From REEB95 sp035934235 (GTDB lineage: Bacteria > Pseudomonadota > Alphaproteobacteria > ATCC43930 > CGMCC-115725), in contig DASYYB010000025.1 in the NCBI GenBank assembly GCA_035934235.1, positions 72,186-136,185 on the forward strand: 64,000 bases of DNA. Direction: 5' to 3'. Positions 17,406 to 24,887 of this stretch are shown here, piece by piece. The position numbers and the translations under genes are program-made. The notes under the pieces were generated by a model that did no database searches, was not told the origin of the DNA, and saw nothing but the letters and a program-made list of their open reading frames with translations. Every line of letters starts with the position of its first letter. The stretch's first letter is position 1.

Positions 17406-18980
17406 GTGATTTATGGCGTTCAGTCTGCGGTCGATGCGCATAACGCGCTACGCACGGCGGGTAACGGGCCATCCGTCTGTCTGATCACGCCGCCGTCGGC
17501 GTTCCTGCTTGATGAGCGCGTTTTTGTCAGTCTCGGCATCCTTAAGGTCGCCGCGGCGCTCGAGGCACGCGGCTATGCGGTCAACTTCCTGGACCTCTCG
17601 GGCATCGAAAATTACCTGAGCGCGCTTGCCGATTATCTCGCCAGCAGCCGCGACGTCGCGATCGGTATCACAACCACGACGCCGCAATTGCCGGCGGTGA
17701 TGAAAGTTGCCGCCGACATTCGTGCGCGCCGCCCCGATCTGAAGCTCATGCTCGGCGGGCCGCATGTCACTCTGGTGTATTCGGCGCTCAAGATCGAACG
17801 TAAGCGCGGCCTATCCGGCGGCCGCGCCGCGCGCGCCGCGGCCAAGCTCGAGGCGGCGTTCGACGTTCTTTGTTCCGGCGACGGCGAACTCGCAATCTTC
17901 GCCGCTCTGGCCGACGACGCGCCCAAGGTGATCGACGGCGATGATCCGAAGGGCGGCCTATTTCTGTCCGATGCACAGTTTACCGAGCTGCCGCAGCCGG
18001 CGCGGCATCTGGTCGACCTGCGATCCTATCGGTATTCGATCGAGGGCCACGCGGCGACCAGCGTCATCGCTCAGCTCGGCTGCCCGTTCGGCTGTGGTTT
18101 CTGCGGCGGCCGCAACAGCAAGAGCCTGCGTCTCATTCGTAATCGTTCGGTGGCGTCGGTGCTAACCGAAGTCGAGCGTCTGAACCGCACCTATGGCTAT
18201 ACCGGTTTCATGTTTTATGACGACGAGCTGAACGTCAGCAAAACCATGGTCGAGATGATGAACGGCCTGGCTGACTTGCAGGCGAAGCTTGGCGTTGAGT
18301 TCCGCCTGCGCGGCTTCGTCAAGGCCGAACTGTTCGCCGCCGAGCAGGCCGCGGCGATGCGGCGGGCCGGATTCCGCTGGCTACTTTGCGGTTTCGAGGC
18401 CGCCAATCCGCGCATCCTCGTCAACATCGAAAAGCGCGCCGGCCGCGACGACAACGACCGCTGTGTCGAGATCGCAAAAGCGCATGACCTCAAGGTCAAG
18501 GCGTTGATGTCGGTCGGTCACCCGGGCGAAAGCGAAGACAGTATAGGCGACATCCGCGACTGGCTCATCCGTATGCAGGTCGACGATTTCGATTGCACGG
18601 TGATCACGACCTATCCAGGCACGCCTTATTACGATCTGGCGGTTCCGCATCCTGATCAGACGGGTGTCTGGACCTATACCCAGCCGCGCACCGGTGACCG
18701 TCTGCACGCCTACGACGTCGATTACACGACGACCGCCGATTACTACAAAGGTGATCCCAACGGCGGCTATCGCGCGTTTGTCTTCACCGATCACCTCTCG
18801 GCGGAACGGATCGTGACGTTGCGCGATCAAGTCGAGCGCGACGTGCGCACCGCGCTTAACATTCCGTTCAATCCTGGCGCGGCGGCGTTGCGGTATGAGC
18901 ACTCGATGGGGCAGGGCCTGCCCGGCTTTATTCATCGCACGAGCGGTAGCAGTACCGCAGCCGTCGCCGTCAATCCCTAA
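17406..18980 (+). CDS. B12-binding-type radical SAM protein
   Basis: A 524-residue enzyme with an N-terminal cobalamin-binding-like Rossmann domain (about 20-160, 'RGYAVNFLDLSG' and 'DLKLMLGGPHVTLVYSAL') and a radical SAM domain whose cluster cysteines are C226, C230 and C233 in 'CPFGCGFC'. The classic B12 histidine motif DxHxxG is not evident, as in many members of this class. The C-terminus includes 'TTYPGTPYYDLAV', typical of the family. The start is a GTG at 17406. Members catalyse methylations or rearrangements; the substrate here is unknown. It stands alone between two copies of a small cysteine-protein gene. Confidence 0.8.
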   Translation: MIYGVQSAVDAHNALRTAGNGPSVCLITPPSAFLLDERVFVSLGILKVAAALEARGYAVNFLDLSGIENYLSALADYLASSRDVAIGITTTTPQLPAVMKVAADIRARRPDLKLMLGGPHVTLVYSALKIERKRGLSGGRAARAAAKLEAAFDVLCSGDGELAIFAALADDAPKVIDGDDPKGGLFLSDAQFTELPQPARHLVDLRSYRYSIEGHAATSVIAQLGCPFGCGFCGGRNSKSLRLIRNRSVASVLTEVERLNRTYGYTGFMFYDDELNVSKTMVEMMNGLADLQAKLGVEFRLRGFVKAELFAAEQAAAMRRAGFRWLLCGFEAANPRILVNIEKRAGRDDNDRCVEIAKAHDLKVKALMSVGHPGESEDSIGDIRDWLIRMQVDDFDCTVITTYPGTPYYDLAVPHPDQTGVWTYTQPRTGDRLHAYDVDYTTTADYYKGDPNGGYRAFVFTDHLSAERIVTLRDQVERDVRTALNIPFNPGAAALRYEHSMGQGLPGFIHRTSGSSTAAVAVNP

Positions 18981-19075
18981 GACAAGGCATGGGGCAGCAA
19001 CCTGGCCGGTCGCACTGGCGCCTTATTTTCCGTTCATGAATGCGATGGTTGATGAGCGCCGGCCGTCGAATCGTC

Positions 19076-19081
19076 AGGAGG
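19076..19081 (+). promoter_or_regulatory. Ribosome binding site for the small cysteine protein
   Basis: AGGAGG lies 7 nt before the GTG at 19089 and supports that non-ATG start. Confidence 0.65.
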
Positions 19082-19088
19082 TGTCGAG

Positions 19089-19466
19089 GTGCGCAGGAGC
19101 TTCGTAATTGCCGGAGCGGCGATCGCAGTTGTCGTCACGGCCGGCGCGATTTATTGGCGTACGCAGGCGCCGCCGCCGACGTCGGGCTTCACGTCCGACC
19201 AGGATAAAGACGCCTTCATCGCCAGCGCGAAGCAATCCTGTATCGCCCAAGAGGTCAACGATCCGTCGATGAAGCAGAGCGGCTATACCGAGGCGCAGAT
19301 CGGCCTCTATTGCCAGTGTGCGGCGGAAAAAGCAGCCGACGCGATCACGCCGGACGAAGTGCAGTATATCGCCACCAATCGATCGATCCCGCCCAGCTTC
19401 GCGGCCAAGACGCAAACGATCGCGCGGACCTGCCGCTCGGTCACGCTGCCAGCATCGGCGCATTGA
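19089..19466 (+). CDS. Small exported or membrane-anchored cysteine protein, function unknown
   Basis: A 125-residue protein with an N-terminal hydrophobic helix after 'RRS' (residues 5-24), acting as an uncleaved anchor or signal, then a periplasmic domain with four cysteines in 'QSCIAQ', 'YCQCAAE' and 'RTCRSV'. The spacing suggests two disulfides or a small metal site. A GTG start is supported by AGGAGG 7 nt upstream. A truncated second copy lies about 2.2 kb upstream. I know similar short hypothetical proteins from alphaproteobacteria but no function. Confidence 0.6.
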   Translation: MRRSFVIAGAAIAVVVTAGAIYWRTQAPPPTSGFTSDQDKDAFIASAKQSCIAQEVNDPSMKQSGYTEAQIGLYCQCAAEKAADAITPDEVQYIATNRSIPPSFAAKTQTIARTCRSVTLPASAH

Positions 19467-19518
19467 TTACAGCGTCTCGGCGATAGCGCTCGTATCAATA
19501 TCCGAAACGAACCCGAGC

Positions 19519-20427
19519 CTATTCATCCTGCTGTACGGCACTGAGCAGTACCGGCGGCTGTCGCATACTGTTGCGTGCCGGCGCGGCCAGATCGCGGGTC
19601 GTTGCATGAGCCTGCGGATGAACCTTGCCATCCAGACCCCGCTCGTGGAGACGGTCTGGCGCCGTCACGTGCGGCACAGAAGACGATTCAAAGCTGGTCG
19701 GTGACGCCGTTCTGTTCCGCGGCTTAGCCTCGATGTCTGTGGCTGCCGACGAGTTCACAAACCGCGATGCCGCGACCGCGACTTCCGTGCGATTGCGGGC
19801 GTTCAGTTTCACCATGATATTGTGAACGTGCACTTTCACCGTGCTGCTCGACATATTGAGGCGGTAGGCGATGGTTTTGTTCGCCATGCCGCGTTGTAAG
19901 AACTCGAGCACGCCTCGTTCACGCGGCGTCAAAGTGCGCAGAAGCTCGGTGGCGTTCTCGCGGAGTATTTGTTCCAGAGGCACTTCAACCGGTGGTTGTT
20001 CCGGTTCACGTTGACGGGGGAGGTATGTTCCTCCCGCAAGAACCAGGCGGAGAGCGGCCGCCGCCACGTCGATTTTGCTCGACGTCGAAATATAGCCTCG
20101 CAGATTAAGGTCAGCGGCGAACGTATCCGCGACCGCCGCTTGGCCAGCATCCGTGATGGCGATGATAGGCACGTCGGCTCGCTTGTCGAACAGCCATGTC
20201 ACCTGTTGTTCAAGCCATGGATTTGGCAAAGAAGGCGCGGATACGCCGATGATTACGGCGCCGGCCCGCGCAACTTCACCAGGGCGCAGCGATTTCTCAG
20301 CATCGAGCACGCTCGTCACCTCGAATTCGCGACGGAACGTGGAGAGCCACGAGCTCATGCATCGAAGGACGAGCTCACGCCGATCGACGACGATCAGAAA
20401 CGCGGGCTGTGACGCCATCGTTCTCAC
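19519..20427 (-). CDS. LuxR-type transcriptional regulator with a pseudo-receiver
   Basis: A 302-residue regulator. Residues 1-135 have a response-regulator fold; residues about 160-225 are a LuxR/GerE helix-turn-helix ('LTPRERGVLEFLQRGMANK' and 'STVKVHVHNIMVKL'). The receiver lacks the phospho-accepting aspartate ('AVIIGVSAP' where D is expected) and the conserved lysine ('GYISTSS'). It therefore probably works without phosphorylation or senses a ligand. About 75 residues after the HTH are low-complexity and probably disordered. The start is GTG 20427 or ATG 20418. It faces away from the exopolysaccharide operon and may control it. Confidence 0.8.
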   Translation of the reverse strand: MRTMASQPAFLIVVDRRELVLRCMSSWLSTFRREFEVTSVLDAEKSLRPGEVARAGAVIIGVSAPSLPNPWLEQQVTWLFDKRADVPIIAITDAGQAAVADTFAADLNLRGYISTSSKIDVAAAALRLVLAGGTYLPRQREPEQPPVEVPLEQILRENATELLRTLTPRERGVLEFLQRGMANKTIAYRLNMSSSTVKVHVHNIMVKLNARNRTEVAVAASRFVNSSAATDIEAKPRNRTASPTSFESSSVPHVTAPDRLHERGLDGKVHPQAHATTRDLAAPARNSMRQPPVLLSAVQQDE

Positions 20428-20940
20428 TCTTTGTCCTAACTCTAGAAGCCGGTCGTCGGCATTTGCAACAAATCGATTCTAAACTACGAGCATTGATGAA
20501 CGTTGCCATTCACGCATCGGCGTACGACCGGGCATTGGATTAGAGACAGGAGCGCCGGAATTATCCGAACGAGCGCACGCGTAACGAACGCGCCGTTTAC
20601 TTATGCAGACGGATAAGTGAACTGTGCCAGAGGGATAAGTGAACCACGCAATCGGGAGTTGATGAGCCCCAGCTTGGCCGCGCCCCGCCTGGGAATTCGA
20701 TCACGAAAAAGTCTCGGACGCGGTTACATGCAAGCATCGTCGACGAGCATCAAGCTCGCTTCGGTCACGAAAAGGTTCCGGGTTCGGCTACTACACGCAA
20801 ACGTGATCGGCGAGTTTGGCGCACGAATGCGCGCACATTTATGTATGCACTTCACTCGGGAAAAATTGTTGGCTGGCATCAACCGATGTCGGCCAAAGGT
20901 TATTTGTCGTAATTCGCATGCCTGGGTTCGCAGGCGCGCA
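20428..20940. other. Intergenic region between regulator and flippase genes
   Basis: This 513-base region lies upstream of the LuxR-type gene and downstream of the flippase gene. I see no convincing gene. It is notable for the repeated GGATAAGTGAAC element at 20595-20644; beyond 20650 nothing recognisable was found. Confidence 0.55.
20595..20644. repeat. Triple GGATAAGTGAAC element (one inverted, two direct)
   Basis: GGATAAGTGAAC occurs exactly at 20611-20622 and 20633-20644, start to start 22 bp, about two helical turns. An inverted copy matching at 10 of 12 positions (GTTTACTTATGC) lies at 20595-20606, separated from the first direct copy by 4 bp, so 20595-20622 forms an imperfect 28-bp dyad. 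The phasing suits a dimeric DNA-binding protein. Alternatively these are terminal repeats left by an insertion element. The site is about 170 bp upstream of the LuxR-type regulator start. Confidence 0.5.
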
Positions 20941-22392
20941 TTACTCGGCGGCGTGTTCGCCAGGCCGTACAGTCTGCGTGTCCTCGTGTATCCGCCTTTG
21001 TAGCCCGGCGAGCACGCCGGGTGAGAATCGGAGATTCTGCCAAACGGAAAATGCCATCGCAGCATTGAGTGCGATCATGGCGATCGCGGCCGCGGTCGCC
21101 GCGCCGGTTGGGCCAAACCTGCCGATGAGAGCTGCGCCAAGGGCCGCGTTCAATGCCACCCCGCAGGCGAGCAGCGTGGCGGCGCTGCGCTCGTGCCCGG
21201 TCATCGTTAGCAAATAAAGCTGGGATCCGGCTCCGGCGACGAATACCTGCCCGATCAGAAGCACACGCAGCGCCGGTGCTCCGGCACCGAAATCGTGACC
21301 GAACAGGGCAAGAAGGGGCTTGGCGAGGATGGCGATTGGAAGCGCGGTTCCCACCGACGCGATCAATGTCCACAAGGCGGCGTTGGCGATCATGGTCCGG
21401 AGCGCCGTGCGTTCGTTACGGACAAAAAGATTCGAAATCGCGGGGGTAAGCAGGGCATTAACCGCCGTCTGCGGTAACGCCGTGACGAGTGCAAAGTTGA
21501 AGGCTAGGGCATAGATCCCGGCGTCCTTCGTGCCGACGATCCAGCCGAGCAACAGGACGCCAGTTCGGTTCATCAGAATGTTGGCTGCGCCGATGACCAC
21601 CAAAGGTAGGGCTGTCCGCCGCCAAATTTGGGCCTCGTAGGCTGGCGTGCTGCCCGCAGCCGCCGAGGGCATAAGGCGATGCATGGCGAAACTGACAAGC
21701 CCGAGCCCGGCTGCCGCCCCGATCACGGTCGCGGCCATCGCGGCTGGCGCGTCGGCTGTCCGCCACGCACCAACACTCGCCAAACCGATAAGGCCGAGCA
21801 GCACGATGTCCCGCACCAGTCGATCGGGCGCCAGCGCCGAGACAACCCCGCCAAGCGCGCGCACGACGGCACTACGCACCCATAAAGACGCCAAGATCGG
21901 CACCAAGGCTAGGCCGATAAGGAACGTCGTGGCGAGCTCGGGCGGCATGTCTGCCGCCCGATTCAACACGACGGCGCTGCCGATCACGGCCACGCCGCAG
22001 CCGGCGGCAATGGTGCGACGGCTGGCATATTGGATCACGCCGCGCAGATGGGACCAGGCCTGTTGTGCTTGATACGCTGGGACGAAGCGCATCAGTGAGA
22101 CGTTGAAGCCGAGCGCGGCGGCGTATGCGGACACGCTCACCCACGCGAAGACATAAGCGTAGACGCCGTAACCGTTTGCGCCGATGACGCGGGCAAGGGC
22201 GAGTTGCGCGCAGTAGGTGACGGCTGCGCCGGCCACGTAAACGGCAAATGCCGCAGCGCTGCCGCGCGCAAGATTTGTCGCCAAGCTGCCGTTGCCGTCC
22301 GGATGATCGATATTGCTGGTTCGCGCCGTCGCCTGACGCCAGGGCCAAGGGGCATAAAACGCGTGGCGGCGACTAAGTAAATCTCCCATCAA
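20941..22392 (-). CDS. Polysaccharide flippase (Wzx-like, MATE/MVF superfamily)
   Basis: An integral membrane protein of 483 residues with about 12-14 hydrophobic segments after a ~35-residue cytoplasmic leader. 'NLARGSAAAFAVYVAGAAV' opens the first helix, as in oligosaccharide flippases, and 'VIGANGYGVYAYVFAWV' is the typical second loop. It would flip undecaprenyl-linked repeat units outward for Wzy polymerisation. The start overlaps the stop of the upstream kinase-like gene by 4 bp. It is the last gene of the leftward exopolysaccharide operon. Confidence 0.82.
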   Translation of the reverse strand: MMGDLLSRRHAFYAPWPWRQATARTSNIDHPDGNGSLATNLARGSAAAFAVYVAGAAVTYCAQLALARVIGANGYGVYAYVFAWVSVSAYAAALGFNVSLMRFVPAYQAQQAWSHLRGVIQYASRRTIAAGCGVAVIGSAVVLNRAADMPPELATTFLIGLALVPILASLWVRSAVVRALGGVVSALAPDRLVRDIVLLGLIGLASVGAWRTADAPAAMAATVIGAAAGLGLVSFAMHRLMPSAAAGSTPAYEAQIWRRTALPLVVIGAANILMNRTGVLLLGWIVGTKDAGIYALAFNFALVTALPQTAVNALLTPAISNLFVRNERTALRTMIANAALWTLIASVGTALPIAILAKPLLALFGHDFGAGAPALRVLLIGQVFVAGAGSQLYLLTMTGHERSAATLLACGVALNAALGAALIGRFGPTGAATAAAIAMIALNAAMAFSVWQNLRFSPGVLAGLQRRIHEDTQTVRPGEHAAE

Positions 22393-23171
22393 GCCATTTC
22401 CTCGAACACGGCGCCGGATCGTATGGCCGGCCGATTCCGCATTCCGCCGATGATCTCTTCGACTTGGTTGACGGCAGTATGGAGTAACCGGCGATCGGAG
22501 GTCTCGATACAGACGCTCATCCGATTACGCCGTTGGAGGAGACCGTGCAGTCGGTCGGCGATCTCCAGCGACTTCAAGCTCGTCTCCATGTCGAGTTCGA
22601 GCAGGCGTTCGATCGTGCTCAGACGCCGCTGCCGTTCCGCGAGGCGAGCCGTGAGAACCTCCAACGGCGCGGTGAGCCGAACGAGCAAGTCCGGTCGTGG
22701 CACCGTGTCGAGCGCAGTCTCGAGATCGCCGGGCCTAGCCGCACGAGCAAGCGATGCCAAGGTGCAAATGAGCTGCACGAATGCTTGGTCGAATAGGACG
22801 ATATCGTCAGCACGGGCGGCATCGTGCCAAGCGCAGGACAGCCGAAGCATATATTGGCGACGCTTGAGTGCCATGACGGCGTCATGCGGCGGGAACAGAT
22901 TTCGGAGTGCGGTTGCTGCACGTGCTTCGCACGAATCCCTGGGCAAACGGCTCGCCGCTGTGAAGCTTTCGATGATCGGCCGAGTGACACGACGGAGGGC
23001 GGGAAACCGGCGCCTTACCGTATTGGTGGAGTCCGCAGCAGTCAGATTTTCCGATGGCCGATAGCTCAGCGCGAGCGTCGCGCCGAAACCGCGTTCGCGC
23101 AGCCGCGCCCCGAGGGCATGCGCGAACGTCGTCTTGCCGACGCCGGGAGGGCCGAAGAGTTCGATGACCAT
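22389..23171 (-). CDS. P-loop kinase-like protein of the exopolysaccharide operon
   Basis: A 260-residue P-loop NTPase with Walker A 'GPPGVGKTT' at residues 7-15, a Walker B-like 'DDIVLFDQ' around residue 120, and an arginine-rich lid 'RLAERQRR'. The fold resembles thymidylate/adenylate-type kinases. Similar proteins are commonly seen beside flippase genes in exopolysaccharide loci, but their substrate is not known to me. It ends overlapping the flippase start by 4 bp. Phosphorylation of a sugar, lipid or precursor is an inference only. Confidence 0.65.
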   Translation of the reverse strand: MVIELFGPPGVGKTTFAHALGARLRERGFGATLALSYRPSENLTAADSTNTVRRRFPALRRVTRPIIESFTAASRLPRDSCEARAATALRNLFPPHDAVMALKRRQYMLRLSCAWHDAARADDIVLFDQAFVQLICTLASLARAARPGDLETALDTVPRPDLLVRLTAPLEVLTARLAERQRRLSTIERLLELDMETSLKSLEIADRLHGLLQRRNRMSVCIETSDRRLLHTAVNQVEEIIGGMRNRPAIRSGAVFEEMA

Positions 23172-23189
23172 GGCCGGTCCCTCAGTGCC

Positions 23190-24809
23190 CTAAATCAGGC
23201 TCCAGATTTCGCGTTTCGCGGCGCGGATGACATCCTCAAGCGGCCGCTCCGCGTTCACGCGCGCCACGCGCGCTCCCGGGAACGCAAGACCATGCGCGGC
23301 TGCGATGCGTTGTCGGATTACGGCGGGGTGCATATCGGGCTCGCGCCGCGCGACGGTTTTGGGCTTCACCTCTAACTTGAGGACCAGATCCGGCGGCAGG
23401 CGGCGGGCAAGGGCATAGCAACGCGTTTCAAACCGTCGCAGCCAGCCGGGTGCGTAGGCAAGACGGGGAAGGAGAGGACCGTCGCTGTATCCGAGGTCTT
23501 CGTCTTGCGGGTATCTATCGGCAACGACGACAAGGCCGCGACTGGCGCCGCGCTGCGTCGCGCGGAGTTTGCCTCGTTTCTCCATTGCAACCGCCGTGGC
23601 CCAGACCATCATCATCGTGCTGTAAAAAATCCCAGGCGGTCGGTCAGAAATTCGACCGTGTGATGCGCCTCGCGGCTTCGTCCGAAGACACCACGTAACC
23701 AACGGTACGATCATCTTGAACGGCCGGAAGGCGAGCGAGGGCCGCCCGTCCCCCGTCCCGAAATAGATCGGCATGACGTCAACTTCGGCGCCGAGCCAAT
23801 CACGGATGGTCGCCGTGATCGTGGATTTTCCGCTCCCATCGACCCCGATGACGGCGACGACGCGTCCGCCGCCGGGGGCGCGTCGATTCCAGGGTCGCGG
23901 CGCATGCAAAAAGCGCCGGTTCAGGCTCCGCAGCGCACAATCGACGGCTCGCGCCCAACTTCGGAGATGCACTTCAACGCAATTGTATGCGCGGTGTGGC
24001 GCCAGCGCTTTGCGGATACGGCGCCGCAACCGAGTTTGGCGCTCGAGGGGTTGCTGGGCGAAGAAGCTCTCGACGATAACATCGGCAACATCGCTTTCGA
24101 ATATTTCGCTGACGCGTTCTCGAAAGGTGGCCGGGTCCAATCGTGCGGCGACGGCCTCGCGGTCAAGCGCGAATTTTTGCCTTATATCTGACCAATGCCG
24201 TACGGCCACCGGATCCGCCAGACGCAACTCGAGCGCGCTGCGCACGATGGTCAAAAGCGCCTCGGTCGCCGGATCGAGAATTCTGATTGGAAACCGTCGA
24301 TGCCGGACGGCGCGGGCAAGGACGATGGCTTCCCATGGAAGCCGATAATCTCTGAGAAGCGCGGCGCCCGAGACGAGATTGAAATGGAGATGAACGTGGA
24401 CGAGGCGGCCCGTGGGATCGTCGTAGCCGATATAGCTCGCAAGCGCCGGGTGGTCGCGGCTTGCGATGGGCGGACAAAATTTATAGCCGCGGATGGTCAA
24501 TAAACGTTCGGCGACGTTTCGATCGATGCGGTCGACGAGCAAGTCGAGATCCGTCTCACCTGCCAGAGCGGCGTAAACCCGGCGGCTGCTTTTCCAATAA
24601 CAATACGCGACGTCCTCGCGTTCGAAGTCATCGAGAAGCGTCAGAAGCAGAGGCAGCGCGGGGTTGGAAAAATCTGGCTGTGCCGTCATGCCATTTCCGC
24701 GCTGACCCGGTTCCTGGTCAGTCAAGTCAACCTCATCGAATGCGGTTTCGTTGCTCATAGGCGCGGTCTTTGTGCCGGCGATGGGCGTGAAAGAGGTGTC
24801 TTGGCGCAT
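23190..24809 (-). CDS. Fusion: nucleotidyltransferase-like domain plus thymidylate-kinase-like domain
   Basis: A 539-residue two-domain protein. Residues ~45-300 look like an uncharacterised NTP_transf_5-type nucleotidyltransferase: 'GETDLDLLVDR' supplies the paired aspartates, followed by 'VHVHLHFNLV'. Residues ~325-539 are a P-loop kinase domain with Walker A 'GVDGSGKST' and 'VVVADRYPQDE', as in thymidylate kinases. The start is uncertain: ATG 24809 is the longest, while ATG 24689 has a GGAAA-like site 5 nt upstream. It lies just upstream of a second P-loop kinase gene in the exopolysaccharide operon. Confidence 0.65.
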   Translation of the reverse strand: MRQDTSFTPIAGTKTAPMSNETAFDEVDLTDQEPGQRGNGMTAQPDFSNPALPLLLTLLDDFEREDVAYCYWKSSRRVYAALAGETDLDLLVDRIDRNVAERLLTIRGYKFCPPIASRDHPALASYIGYDDPTGRLVHVHLHFNLVSGAALLRDYRLPWEAIVLARAVRHRRFPIRILDPATEALLTIVRSALELRLADPVAVRHWSDIRQKFALDREAVAARLDPATFRERVSEIFESDVADVIVESFFAQQPLERQTRLRRRIRKALAPHRAYNCVEVHLRSWARAVDCALRSLNRRFLHAPRPWNRRAPGGGRVVAVIGVDGSGKSTITATIRDWLGAEVDVMPIYFGTGDGRPSLAFRPFKMIVPLVTWCLRTKPRGASHGRISDRPPGIFYSTMMMVWATAVAMEKRGKLRATQRGASRGLVVVADRYPQDEDLGYSDGPLLPRLAYAPGWLRRFETRCYALARRLPPDLVLKLEVKPKTVARREPDMHPAVIRQRIAAAHGLAFPGARVARVNAERPLEDVIRAAKREIWSLI

Positions 24810-24887
24810 GTCGTGCGCCCGAACGGCCTTGTTGGTGCCAGCAATCGCCGGGCAGGCGCGATGGGGTTCAATTCGTGACGCATGGCG

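Noticed and set aside
20595..20644. CRISPR-like repeat
   Set aside because: Only three short 12-bp units, one inverted, with no regular 30-40-bp spacers and no cas genes.
16272..20940. Insertion sequence in the junction between glycan loci
   Set aside because: No transposase or flanking inverted repeats with target duplication are visible; only relics and a short repeat array.
22389..24809. Nucleotidyltransferase/kinase pair as a toxin-antitoxin or phage-defence module
   Set aside because: The genes are coupled to the flippase and lie downstream of the BY-kinase in a complete exopolysaccharide operon; no HEPN or restriction partner is present.
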